From assembly GCF_015351595.1 (NCBI RefSeq), contig NZ_JADKPT010000016.1, positions 41,008 through 105,007 on the forward strand: a stretch of 64,000 bases of DNA. Reading direction: 5' to 3'. This document shows, piece by piece, positions 19,940 through 28,702 of the stretch. The notes under the pieces were generated by a model. It was given only the letters and a program-made list of their open reading frames with translations. It was not told the DNA's origin and did not search any database. The stretch comes from Flavobacterium sp. LC2016-12. GTDB taxonomy: Bacteria > Bacteroidota > Bacteroidia > Flavobacteriales > Flavobacteriaceae. How positions within the stretch are numbered: the stretch's first letter is position 1; each line of letters starts with the position of its first letter. Position numbers and translations under genes: made by a program.

Positions 19940-19963
19940 CAGCCCCGATAAAAATCGGGACTG
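19940..19963. repeat. perfect palindrome in rpoB-rpoC spacer
   Basis: AGCCCCGAT / ATCGGGACT arms pair around an AAAA loop with one G-T mismatch. No T tract follows on either strand. Confidence 0.6.
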
Positions 19964-19981
19964 ACAACTGCCTAATACTTA

Positions 19982-22900
19982 TTATTCTTCTAAACGAATG
20001 TCAAGTCCAAGACCTTTCAATTCATGCATCAATACATTAAATGATTCAGGTAATCCTGGCTCTGGCATAGACTCACCCTTAACGATAGCCTCGTAAGTTT
20101 TAGCTCTACCAATAACGTCATCCGATTTAACTGTCAAGATTTCACGTAGTGTACTTGATGCTCCATAAGCCTCAAGAGCCCAAACCTCCATCTCTCCAAA
20201 ACGCTGACCTCCAAATTGAGCTTTACCTCCAAGTGGTTGTTGAGTGATCAACGAGTATGGTCCGATAGAACGTGCGTGCATCTTATCATCAACCATGTGT
20301 CCTAATTTAAGCATGTAAATTACACCAACAGTTGCTGCTTGATGGAAACGCTCTCCAGTACCACCATCATAAAGGTGCGTATGTCCGAAACGTGGCACTC
20401 CAGCTTCATCAGTTAATTCATTAATTTGATCTAAAGAAGCACCGTCAAAAATTGGAGTAGCAAATTTTCTACCCAAGTTCATACCAGCCCATCCAAGAAC
20501 AGTCTCATAAATCTGACCAATGTTCATACGTGAAGGTACCCCAAGTGGATTCAATACGATATCTACTGGTGTTCCGTCTTCAAGGAAAGGCATATCTTCA
20601 TGACGAACGATTCTTGCAACAATACCTTTGTTACCGTGACGTCCAGCCATTTTATCCCCTACTTTCAGTTTACGTTTTTTAGCGATATATATTTTCGCTA
20701 ATTTCAAGATTCCAGATGGTAATTCATCTCCAACTGTAATAGTGAATTTTTCTCTTCTTAAAGATCCTTGTAAGTCGTTCAGCTTAATTTTATAGTTATG
20801 AATTAAATCATTAACCATTTTATTTGTAGCATCATCAGCAACCCATTGACCTTTGCTTAAGTGAGCAAAATCTTCTACTGCGTAAAGCATTTTTTGAGTA
20901 TATTTTTTACCTTTTGGTAAAACTTCTTCCCCCAAATCGTTCATCACACCTTGAGATGTTTTTCCGTTAACGATCAAGAATAATTTTTCAACTAATCTGT
21001 CTTTTAATTCAACAAATTTAGTTTCAAACTCCATTTCTAAAGCGCCTAAAGCATCTTTATCCTGAGTACGTTTACGCTTATCTTTTACGGCTCTTGCAAA
21101 TAATTTTTTGTCAAGAACTACACCGTGCAAAGATGGAGAAGCTTTTAATGAAGCATCTTTTACATCACCTGCTTTATCCCCGAAGATTGCACGAAGCAAT
21201 TTCTCTTCAGGAGTAGGATCTGATTCTCCTTTTGGTGTAATTTTTCCGATCAAAATGTCGCCAGGTTTAACCTCTGCTCCAATTCTGATCATACCGTTTT
21301 CATCTAAATCTTTAGTAGCTTCTTCAGAAACGTTAGGAATATCGTTTGTTAACTCCTCATTTCCTAACTTAGTATCTCTAACCTCTAATGAATAATCATC
21401 AACGTGGATAGAAGTAAAAATATCATCACGAACTACTTTTTCAGAAATTACAATCGCATCCTCGAAGTTATACCCTTTCCATGGCATGAACGCAACTTTT
21501 AAGTTTCTACCTAAAGCTAATTCACCATTTTGAGTAGCATATCCTTCTGATAATACTTGTCCAAGAACAACTCTGTCACCTTTTCTTACGATTGGTTTCA
21601 AGTTGATACTTGTACCTTGATTGGTTTTTCTAAATTTAATTAAGTTGTATGTTTTTTCATCAGCATCAAAACTTACCATTCTTTCATCTTCAGTACGGTC
21701 GTATTTGATAGTAATGATGTTAGCATCAACATATTCAACAGTTCCATCTCCTTCAGCATTAATCAATACTCTAGAATCTGAAGCTACCTGACGCTCTAAA
21801 CCTGTACCAACAATCGGAGCTTCAGGACGGATCAAAGGAACTGCCTGACGCATCATGTTAGATCCCATCAAGGCTCTATTCGCATCATCATGTTCCAAGA
21901 AAGGAATTAATGAAGCCGAAATCGAAGCAATCTGGTTAGGAGCAACGTCTGTATAATGCACTGCTGATGGCTCAACAACAGGGAAGTCACCTTCCTCACG
22001 AGCAATAACATTGCTAGCTGTAATTTTACCTGAAGCATCCATTTCAATGTTTGCCTGAGCAATCATTTTTCCTTCTTCTTCTTCAGCACTTAAGTAAATT
22101 GGAGTACTTTCTAAATCAACTACACCATTAGTTACTTTACGGTAAGGAGTTTCGATGAAACCCATTCCGTTTACTTTTGCATAAACACCAAGAGATGAAA
22201 TCAAACCAATGTTTGGTCCCTCTGGAGTTTCAATCGGACATAAACGACCATAGTGTGTATAGTGAACGTCACGAACCTCAAAACCAGCTCTCTCTCTCGA
22301 AAGTCCACCAGGTCCAAGTGCAGAAAGTCTTCTTTTGTGTGTAATCTCAGCTAATGGATTCGTTTGATCCATAAATTGAGATAACTGGTTAGTACCAAAG
22401 AAAGAGTTGATAACTGATGATAATGTTTTAGCATTAATCAAATCAATTGGTGTAAACACCTCGTTATCTCTAACGTTCATTCTCTCACGAATAGTTCTAG
22501 CCATACGTGCTAAACCAACACCGAATTGTTGAGACAATTGTTCTCCAACTGTTCTAACACGACGGTTTGATAAGTGATCAATATCATCAATCTCTGCTTT
22601 AGAGTTGATTAACTCAATCAAATATTTTACAATGGTAATGATATCTTCTTTGGTAAGCACTTGCTTTTCCATAGGGATATCTAAACCAAGTTTTTTGTTC
22701 ATTCTGTAACGACCAACTTCACCTAAGTTATAACGTTGATCAGAGAAGAACAATTTATCTATAATACCACGAGCAGTTTCTTCATCAGGCGGTTCTGCAT
22801 TACGCAATTGTCTGTAGATATGCTCAACAGCTTCTTTTTCAGAGTTTGTTGGATCTTTTTGTAACGTATTGTGGATAATAGCATAATCTGCTTGATTATT

Positions 22901-23794
22901 ATCCTCTTTGTGTAACAAAATAGATTTTACATTAGAATCGATGATTTCTTCAACATTATCTTTGTCGATAATAGTATCTCTATCAAGGATAATTTCGTTA
23001 CGTTCGATAGAAACTACCTCACCGGTATCTTCATCAACGAAATCCTCGTGCCATGTGTTCAATACACGTGCAGCAAGTCTTCTTCCAATGTATTTCTTAA
23101 TACCCGTTTTAGAAACTTTAATTTCTTCAGCTAAGTCAAAAATCTCAAGGATATCCTTGTCTCTTTCGAACCCAATTGCACGGAATAAAGTTGTAACAGG
23201 TAATTTTTTCTTTCTATCGATATAAGCGTACATTACACTATTGATATCTGTAGAAAATTCTATCCAAGAACCTTTAAAAGGAATTACTCTGGCAGAATAA
23301 AGTTTTGTACCATTTGCATGGAATGATTGACCAAAGAAAACACCAGGAGAACGGTGTAGTTGAGATACTACTACACGCTCAGCACCATTGATTACAAAAG
23401 TACCGCTTGGAGTCATATAAGGTATTGTTCCAAGATAAACATCTTGTACAATAGTTTCAAAATCTTCGTGTTCTGGATCTGTACAGTATAGTTTTAACCT
23501 AGCTTTTAAAGGCACACTATAAGTAAGACCTCTCTCTATACATTCTTGAATTGTATAACGTGGCGGATCAACAAAATAATCTAGGAACTCCAATACAAAG
23601 TTGTTTCTTGTATCTGTGATTGGAAAGTTTTCCATGAAGGTGTTGTATAACCCTTCGTTGCCTCTTTCGTCAGATTTCGTTTCTAATTGAAAGAAATCTT
23701 TAAAAGATTTAACCTGAACATCTAGGAAATCCGGATAGTCAGGGATATTTTTTGTAGAGGCAAAATTCAATCTTTCAGTCTGATTTGTTATCAT
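19982..23794 (-). CDS. rpoB: DNA-directed RNA polymerase subunit beta
   Basis: Second-largest RNA polymerase subunit, 1270 residues. The rifampicin-binding region reads GTNQLSQFMDQTNPLAEITHKRR then LSALGPGGLSRERAGFEVRD, with unmutated Ser, His and Asp at the positions usually changed in resistance. The conserved GDKMAGRHGNKG and C-terminal GGQRFGEMEVWALEAYGA segments are present. The ATG at 23794 is chosen: the codon before it is a TTG that would add one Met. It is 262 bp downstream of rplL, with a hairpin in between. Confidence 0.98.
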   Translation of the reverse strand: MITNQTERLNFASTKNIPDYPDFLDVQVKSFKDFFQLETKSDERGNEGLYNTFMENFPITDTRNNFVLEFLDYFVDPPRYTIQECIERGLTYSVPLKARLKLYCTDPEHEDFETIVQDVYLGTIPYMTPSGTFVINGAERVVVSQLHRSPGVFFGQSFHANGTKLYSARVIPFKGSWIEFSTDINSVMYAYIDRKKKLPVTTLFRAIGFERDKDILEIFDLAEEIKVSKTGIKKYIGRRLAARVLNTWHEDFVDEDTGEVVSIERNEIILDRDTIIDKDNVEEIIDSNVKSILLHKEDNNQADYAIIHNTLQKDPTNSEKEAVEHIYRQLRNAEPPDEETARGIIDKLFFSDQRYNLGEVGRYRMNKKLGLDIPMEKQVLTKEDIITIVKYLIELINSKAEIDDIDHLSNRRVRTVGEQLSQQFGVGLARMARTIRERMNVRDNEVFTPIDLINAKTLSSVINSFFGTNQLSQFMDQTNPLAEITHKRRLSALGPGGLSRERAGFEVRDVHYTHYGRLCPIETPEGPNIGLISSLGVYAKVNGMGFIETPYRKVTNGVVDLESTPIYLSAEEEEGKMIAQANIEMDASGKITASNVIAREEGDFPVVEPSAVHYTDVAPNQIASISASLIPFLEHDDANRALMGSNMMRQAVPLIRPEAPIVGTGLERQVASDSRVLINAEGDGTVEYVDANIITIKYDRTEDERMVSFDADEKTYNLIKFRKTNQGTSINLKPIVRKGDRVVLGQVLSEGYATQNGELALGRNLKVAFMPWKGYNFEDAIVISEKVVRDDIFTSIHVDDYSLEVRDTKLGNEELTNDIPNVSEEATKDLDENGMIRIGAEVKPGDILIGKITPKGESDPTPEEKLLRAIFGDKAGDVKDASLKASPSLHGVVLDKKLFARAVKDKRKRTQDKDALGALEMEFETKFVELKDRLVEKLFLIVNGKTSQGVMNDLGEEVLPKGKKYTQKMLYAVEDFAHLSKGQWVADDATNKMVNDLIHNYKIKLNDLQGSLRREKFTITVGDELPSGILKLAKIYIAKKRKLKVGDKMAGRHGNKGIVARIVRHEDMPFLEDGTPVDIVLNPLGVPSRMNIGQIYETVLGWAGMNLGRKFATPIFDGASLDQINELTDEAGVPRFGHTHLYDGGTGERFHQAATVGVIYMLKLGHMVDDKMHARSIGPYSLITQQPLGGKAQFGGQRFGEMEVWALEAYGASSTLREILTVKSDDVIGRAKTYEAIVKGESMPEPGLPESFNVLMHELKGLGLDIRLEE

Positions 23795-24002
23795 CAATGG
23801 ACAAAATTTTGATTAAAAAAAAGTAATTTTTTGTGTAAACACACACTGTTTAATCTATACTTTCTTATTATAATCAATACATCTTTAAAAATAAACTAGT
23901 AAGAATTCAGTTCAATTTTTTTTCTTCGTATTGATCAAAAACTTTTTCGTATTTTAAACTATTTGAATAATAAAACTTGATATATTTTATTATACGAAAA
24001 AT

Positions 24003-24037
24003 GGTTTAGGCCATTGAGTTAACTCAAGACCTAAACC
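24003..24037 (-). terminator. terminator-like hairpin between rplL and rpoB
   Basis: Arms GGTTTAGG / CCTAAACC enclose a second palindrome TTGAGTTAACTCAA. On the minus strand the hairpin is followed by five T (ATTTTTCG). It lies 23 bp past the rplL stop, the place where other bacteria have a partial terminator that lowers rpoBC expression relative to ribosomal proteins. Function here is inferred. Confidence 0.55.
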
Positions 24038-24059
24038 TAGTTCTTAAAACTGAGTTGAA

Positions 24060-24431
24060 TTATTTAAGCTCAACTACAGCTCCAGCTTCTTCTAATGATT
24101 TTTTAAGACCTTCAGCCTCTTCTTTAGAAACACCTTCTTTAACGTTACTTGGAGCACCGTCAACTACATCTTTAGCTTCTTTCAAACCTAAACCTGTAAG
24201 TTCTTTAACTAATTTTACAACTGCTAATTTAGAAGCTCCAGCTTCTTTTAATACAACTGTAAATTCAGTTTGTGCTTCTTCAGCAGCACCTTCTCCACCA
24301 CCAGCAGCAACTACTACAGCTGCAGCAGCAGGCTCGATACCATACTCGTCTTTTAATATTGTTGCTAATTCGTTAACTTCTTTAACTGTTAAGTTAACTA
24401 ATTGTTCTGCGAATTGTTTCAAATCTGCCAT
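24060..24431 (-). CDS. rplL: 50S ribosomal protein L7/L12
   Basis: Stalk protein of the large subunit, 123 residues, that recruits translational GTPases. The N-terminal dimerisation helices (FAEQLVNLTVKEVNELATIL) lead through an Ala/Gly-rich hinge (AAAAVVVAAGGG) to the C-terminal globular domain with KLAVVKLVKELTGLGLKEAK and EEAGAVVELK. Sits 88 bp downstream of rplJ. Confidence 0.98.
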   Translation of the reverse strand: MADLKQFAEQLVNLTVKEVNELATILKDEYGIEPAAAAVVVAAGGGEGAAEEAQTEFTVVLKEAGASKLAVVKLVKELTGLGLKEAKDVVDGAPSNVKEGVSKEEAEGLKKSLEEAGAVVELK

Positions 24432-24519
24432 TTTTTCTATCGTTTAAAATGATTTGTAAAATATAATTTATTTATTGTGCGCTAATTAAGCAACAAGGAA
24501 TAATCCTTGTTTTGAATTA

Positions 24520-25023
24520 TTATGCTTCAGCTTCTTCTTCGCTACCAGCGAATTTGTTTTGTAAAGCAGAAATAATTCTTTGTGCTGGTGATTGCAATAA
24601 TCCAATAAGTTCTCCAAGAAGTTCTTCTTTAGATTTAATAGTTGCTAATGCATCTAATTGATCATCTCCAATATAAATTTCAGAATTAATATAAGCTCCT
24701 TTTAATACAGGTTTAGCTGATTTTTTTCTGAAATCTTTAATTATTTTTCCAGGTGCATTTGCAACATCTGAAATAAATATAGCACTATTACCAGTCAATA
24801 CTGAAGGTAAATCACCATAGTCATTAGCAGAAGCTTCCATTGCTTTTGCAAGCAAAGTGTTTTTTACAACCTCTAATTTTATACCTGCTTTAAAGCAAGC
24901 TCTTCTCAAGTTTGAAGTTGTTTCTGCATTTAATCCAGAAATATCAGATACATAAATAATATTTGTACCAGCTAACTGTGCAGTTAAATCTTCAATCGCG
25001 ATTGATTTTTCTTCTCTAGTCAT
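24520..25023 (-). CDS. rplJ: 50S ribosomal protein L10
   Basis: Large-subunit protein that anchors the L7/L12 dimers, 167 residues. The N-terminal rRNA-binding domain has LRRACFKAGIKLEVVKNTLLAKAM, and the C-terminal helix for L12 binding ends in an acidic tail (AGSEEEAEA). It lies 22 bp downstream of rplA. Confidence 0.97.
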   Translation of the reverse strand: MTREEKSIAIEDLTAQLAGTNIIYVSDISGLNAETTSNLRRACFKAGIKLEVVKNTLLAKAMEASANDYGDLPSVLTGNSAIFISDVANAPGKIIKDFRKKSAKPVLKGAYINSEIYIGDDQLDALATIKSKEELLGELIGLLQSPAQRIISALQNKFAGSEEEAEA

Positions 25024-25045
25024 ACTAAAAATTATTAACTACCAA

Positions 25046-25735
25046 TTATACTGCTTTAGGGTCCAATGCAATTGCAGGACTCATAGTGCTTGTAAGGTGA
25101 ATACCTTTAATGTAGGTACCTTTAGCAGCAGTTGGTTTAAGTTTGATTAATGTTTGAATAATTTCGTGTGCATTGTCATAAATTTGTTCAGCTCCAAAAG
25201 AAACTTTACCAATTCCTGCATGTACGATACCAGTTTTATCAACTTTAAAGTCAATTTTACCAGCTTTTACCTCTTGAACAGCTTTTGCAACATCCATAGT
25301 TACAGTACCTGTTTTAGGGTTTGGCATTAAACCTCTAGGTCCTAAAATACGACCTAATGGACCTAATTTACCCATAACAGCTGGCATAGTGATGATAACA
25401 TCAACATCTGTCCAACCATCTTTAATTTTTTGTAAATAATCGTCAAGACCTACATAATCAGCTCCAGCTTCTTTAGCTTCCGCTTCTTTATCTGGAGTAA
25501 CCAATGCTAATACTTTAACGTCTTTACCAGTTCCGTGAGGTAATGTAACTACACCTCTAACCATTTGATTCGCTTTTCTTGGATCTACACCCAAACGAAC
25601 TGCGATATCAACAGACTCATCAAATTTTGCAGAAGCTATAACTTTAATCAATGCAGCTGCATCTTTTAAAGAGTATAGTTTGTTCTTTTCAATTTTTGAA
25701 GCAGCCTCTTTTTGCTTTTTTGTTAATTTTGCCAT
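25046..25735 (-). CDS. rplA: 50S ribosomal protein L1
   Basis: Large-subunit L1-stalk protein, 229 residues. The signature region is clear: FDESVDIAVRLGVDPRKANQ at the N-terminal domain and MPAVMGKLGPLGRILGPRGLMPNPKTGT. In many bacteria L1 represses its own operon by binding the mRNA leader. The gene follows rplK by 13 bp. Confidence 0.98.
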   Translation of the reverse strand: MAKLTKKQKEAASKIEKNKLYSLKDAAALIKVIASAKFDESVDIAVRLGVDPRKANQMVRGVVTLPHGTGKDVKVLALVTPDKEAEAKEAGADYVGLDDYLQKIKDGWTDVDVIITMPAVMGKLGPLGRILGPRGLMPNPKTGTVTMDVAKAVQEVKAGKIDFKVDKTGIVHAGIGKVSFGAEQIYDNAHEIIQTLIKLKPTAAKGTYIKGIHLTSTMSPAIALDPKAV

Positions 25736-25748
25736 TTCTTTCTCTTAA

Positions 25749-26186
25749 TTAAAAAGGAGCATCTCCTGATACAGTTATACCCATAGATCTAGCAGTTCCA
25801 GCGATCATGCTCATTGCAGATTCGATTGTGAATGCATTTAAATCTACCATTTTATCTTCAGCAATTGCTTTGATAACGTCCCAAGTAACACTAGCTACTT
25901 TTTTACGATTTGGTTCACCTGATCCAGACTTTAGCTTTGCAGCTTCCAATAATTGGACAGCAGCTGGAGGAGTCTTAACAACAAAATCAAATGATTTGTC
26001 TTTATACACAGTAATTTGTACTGGGCATATTTTGCCAGGTTTATCTTGTGTTCTAGCATTGAACTGCTTACAGAACTCCATGATATTAACCCCAGCAGCT
26101 CCTAAAGCAGGTCCGACCGGTGGCGACGGATTCGCAGCACCTCCCTTAACTTGTAGTTTAACTACCTTACTAATTTCTTTAGCCAT
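25749..26186 (-). CDS. rplK: 50S ribosomal protein L11
   Basis: Large-subunit protein of the GTPase-associated centre, 145 residues. It has the N-terminal proline-rich segment GGAANPSPPVGPALGAAGVNIMEFCKQFN and the C-terminal rRNA-binding region ending IAGTARSMGITV. A terminator-like hairpin lies in the 67-bp gap after nusG. Confidence 0.98.
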   Translation of the reverse strand: MAKEISKVVKLQVKGGAANPSPPVGPALGAAGVNIMEFCKQFNARTQDKPGKICPVQITVYKDKSFDFVVKTPPAAVQLLEAAKLKSGSGEPNRKKVASVTWDVIKAIAEDKMVDLNAFTIESAMSMIAGTARSMGITVSGDAPF

Positions 26187-26200
26187 TTTTTAAAAAATTT

Positions 26201-26234
26201 AACACCACAATTATTGGAAGCAATTGTAGTGGTT
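26201..26234 (-). terminator. terminator-like hairpin between nusG and rplK
   Basis: Arms AACACCACAATT and AATTGTAGTGGTT pair with one bulge around a 9-nt loop. On the minus strand it is followed by AAATTTTTTTA, 15 bp before the rplK ATG. It may attenuate transcription into rplKA or act as a leader structure. Confidence 0.5.
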
Positions 26235-26253
26235 ATTATAGATGTAACAAAAA

Positions 26254-26805
26254 TTATACTTTTTCAACTTGCATAAAACTTAACTCCAATGGTGTTTTTC
26301 TTCCGAAAATCTTAACCATAACTTCAAGTTTACGCTTTTCTTCATTGATTTTTTCAACCGTTCCGTTAAATCCGTTAAAAGGACCATCGATCACTTTAAC
26401 AGTTTCTCCTAAGTTGAATGGAATAGCACGAGTATCTGTATTAACAGCTAACTCATCTACTTTACCTAACATACGATTTACTTCAGATAATCTTAAAGGA
26501 ACAGGTTCTCCTCCTTTAATCTCTCCCAAGAAACCAATTACACTTGTAATAGACTTAATAATATGAGGTATCTCACCAATTAAATTGGCTTCGATCATAA
26601 CATATCCAGGGAAATAAACTTTATCCTTAGACATTTTTTTTCCTTCTTTTACAGTAACTACTTTTTCTGTAGGCACTAAAACTTGGGAAACGTAATCACC
26701 CATACCTAGTCTGGCAATCTCAGTTTCGATGTAAGCTTTGACTTTATTCTCTTGTCCACTTACAGCTCTAACTACGTACCATTTTTTCACATTATTATCT
26801 GCCAT
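26254..26805 (-). CDS. nusG: transcription termination/antitermination factor NusG
   Basis: Binds RNA polymerase and links it to the ribosome or Rho. In 183 residues it has the NGN domain (KKWYVVRAVSGQENKVKAYIE through EVNRMLGKVDE) and a C-terminal KOW domain (LGETVKVIDGPFNGFNGTVEKINEEKRKLEV). The ATG at 26805 is used; a GTG one codon earlier is possible. It follows secE closely, 10 bp apart. Confidence 0.97.
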   Translation of the reverse strand: MADNNVKKWYVVRAVSGQENKVKAYIETEIARLGMGDYVSQVLVPTEKVVTVKEGKKMSKDKVYFPGYVMIEANLIGEIPHIIKSITSVIGFLGEIKGGEPVPLRLSEVNRMLGKVDELAVNTDTRAIPFNLGETVKVIDGPFNGFNGTVEKINEEKRKLEVMVKIFGRKTPLELSFMQVEKV

Positions 26806-26815
26806 CACAAAAAAA

Positions 26816-27013
26816 TTATCCTTTTAACCAGTTAAAAAATCCAGCCAAAGCTTTTGCAAAAAATTCGTCTACTCCCCATGTTGCCAAAGCGAATAGAATC
26901 GAAAATACAGCCACAACAATTGTCAATTTTTGAACCTCAGCCCAAGCTGGCCAAGTAACATTTGACTTTAACTCTTCGAAAGCCTCTGATAAATAATTAG
27001 TAACTTTTGTCAT
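26816..27013 (-). CDS. secE: preprotein translocase subunit SecE
   Basis: Small essential subunit of the SecYEG channel, 65 residues, the short single-membrane-span form. Seen: amphipathic helix YLSEAFEELKSNVTWPAWAEV and membrane span LTIVVAVFSILFALATWGV. The start at 27013 (MTKVTNYLSE) is chosen because the longer frame to 27061 would run through the tRNA-Trp gene. Confidence 0.95.
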   Translation of the reverse strand: MTKVTNYLSEAFEELKSNVTWPAWAEVQKLTIVVAVFSILFALATWGVDEFFAKALAGFFNWLKG

Positions 27014-27031
27014 TTGATATATTTTATATTG

Positions 27032-27102
27032 CACGGGCGGAGGGATTCGAACCCCCATCAACGGTTTTGGAGACCGCTATTCTACCCTTGAACTACGCCC
27101 GT
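27032..27102 (-). tRNA. tRNA-Trp (CCA)
   Basis: A 71-nt cloverleaf without encoded CCA. The acceptor stem ACGGGCG pairs with CGCCCGT, discriminator G; the anticodon loop reads CTCCAAA, giving anticodon CCA; the T arm has GGTTCGAATCC. It lies between the tuf terminator and secE. Confidence 0.96.
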
Positions 27103-27106
27103 AATT

Positions 27107-27147
27107 AAAAGCCAGTGATTTCGGTTAAGAAAATCAACTGGCTTTTT
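27107..27147 (-). terminator. intrinsic terminator after tuf
   Basis: Arms AAAAGCCAGTGATT / AATCAACTGGCTTTTT, about 15 bp after the tuf stop. Read-through would be needed to reach tRNA-Trp unless that gene has its own promoter. Confidence 0.75.
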
Positions 27148-27162
27148 ATAATATTTATAGGA

Positions 27163-28350
27163 TTATCCTACGATTTCAGTAACCTGACCTGCACCTACAG
27201 TTCTACCACCTTCACGGATAGCGAAACGTAAACCTACACTCATAGCGATTGGGCTTAATAAAGATACATTGATAGTTAAGTTATCTCCTGGCATTACCAT
27301 CTCTACTCCTTCTGGTAAAGTAATAACTCCTGTTACGTCAGTTGTACGCACGTAGAACTGTGGACGGTAGTTATTATGGAATGGAGTATGACGTCCACCT
27401 TCTTCTTTTTTCAAGATATAAACCTCAGCTTTGAAAGTAGCGTGTGGTTTTACTGATCCTGGCTTAATGATAACCATTCCTCTTTTGATAGATTCTTTAT
27501 CAATACCTCTTAACAATAAACCTACGTTATCTCCAGCTTCACCTCTATCAAGGATTTTACGGAACATCTCAACTCCTGTAATAGTAGAAGTCAATTTATC
27601 AGCTCCCATACCAATGATTTCAACTGGATCTCCTGTATTAGCAATACCTGTTTCGATACGACCTGTAGCAACAGTTCCACGACCAGTAATTGTAAATACA
27701 TCTTCAACCGGCATCAAGAATGGTTTAGCAACGTCACGCACTGGCTCTTCGATCCAAGCATCAACAGCTTCCATTAATTCAATGATTTTTGGTACCCAAG
27801 CAGGATCATTATTCAATCCTCCTAAAGCAGAACCTTGAACAACAGGACCATTATCTCCATCATATTCGTAGAAAGATAATAAATCTCTAATTTCCATTTC
27901 AACAAGCTCTAACAATTCAGCATCATCAACCATATCCACTTTGTTCATGAAAACAACGATTCTTGGAATACCAACCTGACGACCTAAAAGGATGTGCTCA
28001 CGAGTTTGTGGCATTGGACCATCTGTAGCAGCAACTACTAAGATAGCTCCGTCCATTTGAGCAGCACCAGTAACCATGTTCTTTACGTAATCCGCGTGAC
28101 CTGGACAGTCAACGTGAGCGTAGTGACGGTTAGCTGTTTCATACTCTACGTGTGATGTATTAATAGTAATACCTCTTTCTTTCTCCTCTGGAGCGTTATC
28201 GATTTGATCAAACGATTTTGCTTGACAGTAACCTGCATCAGACAATACTTTTGTAATTGCAGCAGTTAATGTAGTTTTTCCGTGATCCACGTGTCCAATT
28301 GTACCTATGTTTAAGTGCGGTTTGGAACGATTAAAATTCTCCTTTGCCAT
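27163..28350 (-). CDS. tuf: translation elongation factor Tu
   Basis: GTPase that delivers aminoacyl-tRNA to the ribosome, 395 residues. P-loop GHVDHGKT (19-26), effector region EKERGITINTSHVEYE, DCPGHADY (G3) and NKVD (G4) are all intact, followed by beta-barrel domains 2 and 3 ending in FAIREGGRTVGAGQVTEIVG. It is the only tuf gene in the window and follows a tRNA-Thr gene directly. Confidence 0.99.
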   Translation of the reverse strand: MAKENFNRSKPHLNIGTIGHVDHGKTTLTAAITKVLSDAGYCQAKSFDQIDNAPEEKERGITINTSHVEYETANRHYAHVDCPGHADYVKNMVTGAAQMDGAILVVAATDGPMPQTREHILLGRQVGIPRIVVFMNKVDMVDDAELLELVEMEIRDLLSFYEYDGDNGPVVQGSALGGLNNDPAWVPKIIELMEAVDAWIEEPVRDVAKPFLMPVEDVFTITGRGTVATGRIETGIANTGDPVEIIGMGADKLTSTITGVEMFRKILDRGEAGDNVGLLLRGIDKESIKRGMVIIKPGSVKPHATFKAEVYILKKEEGGRHTPFHNNYRPQFYVRTTDVTGVITLPEGVEMVMPGDNLTINVSLLSPIAMSVGLRFAIREGGRTVGAGQVTEIVG

Positions 28351-28405
28351 TTTACTTAATTTTTAATCTTAGTTATATATTAATTTTCAATTTCCTACTT
28401 ACTTG

Positions 28406-28477
28406 AGCCAACTACGGGAATTGAACCCGTGACCTCTTCCTTACCAAGGAAGCACTCTACCCCTGAGCTAAGTCGGC
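28406..28477 (-). tRNA. tRNA-Thr (GGT)
   Basis: A 72-nt cloverleaf: acceptor GCCGACT pairs with AGTTGGC, discriminator T. The anticodon stem CTTCC/GGAAG holds loop TTGGTAA, anticodon GGT. It corresponds to E. coli thrT, also just upstream of tuf. Confidence 0.95.
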
Positions 28478-28479
28478 AG

Positions 28480-28555
28480 AGAGTTCTGATTTTAGATTTT
28501 TGAATTTAGATTTCAGATTTTACAAATCCTAAACCTACAATCCGAAATCTTAACT
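28480..28555. repeat. AAATCTA-type heptamer repeat between tRNA genes
   Basis: The spacer between tRNA-Thr(GGT) and tRNA-Tyr is made of degenerate AAATCTA heptamers (minus-strand reading). Its first 19 bases, at 28480-28498, are identical to 53627-53645 beside hemL. Confidence 0.75.
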
Positions 28556-28567
28556 TCTTTTTTTTTG

Positions 28568-28648
28568 TGGGGAGAGCAGGATTCGAACCTGCGAAGTTCA
28601 CACAGCAGATTTACAGTCTGCCCTCGTTGGCCGCTTGAGTATCTCCCC
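28568..28648 (-). tRNA. tRNA-Tyr (GTA)
   Basis: An 81-nt class II tRNA with a long variable arm. Acceptor GGGGAGA pairs with TCTCCCC, discriminator A. The anticodon loop CTGTAAA gives anticodon GTA. Confidence 0.96.
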
Positions 28649-28702
28649 TTTATCTTATCAATAATTGCATGAACAATTTCAAATCGCATTTGAAATATTT
28701 AG

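Larger units (their letters stand above)
19682..19981. other. rpoB-rpoC spacer with short repeats and a hairpin
   Basis: No gene. The right part holds a palindrome at 19940-19963. At about 19730-19803 there are direct heptamers GTCGAAA (four, one imperfect) followed by inverted versions (GACTTT, GACTTTTGAC), so the transcript can fold back on itself. There is no T-run beside the palindrome, so I do not call it a terminator. Confidence 0.7.

Noticed and set aside
15371..23794. Inteins, frameshifts or rifampicin-resistance changes in rpoB/rpoC
   Set aside because: Both frames are continuous, lengths are normal for the group, and the rifampicin region has the wild-type residues.
24055..24447. 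130-codon open frame antisense to rplL, rich in Ser, Ala and Pro
   Set aside because: It is a shadow of the Ala/Glu-rich rplL sequence on the other strand; no start signal or family resemblance.
27014..27061. 16-residue N-terminal extension of SecE
   Set aside because: It would be translated from the 3' part of tRNA-Trp; the conserved SecE start is at 27013.
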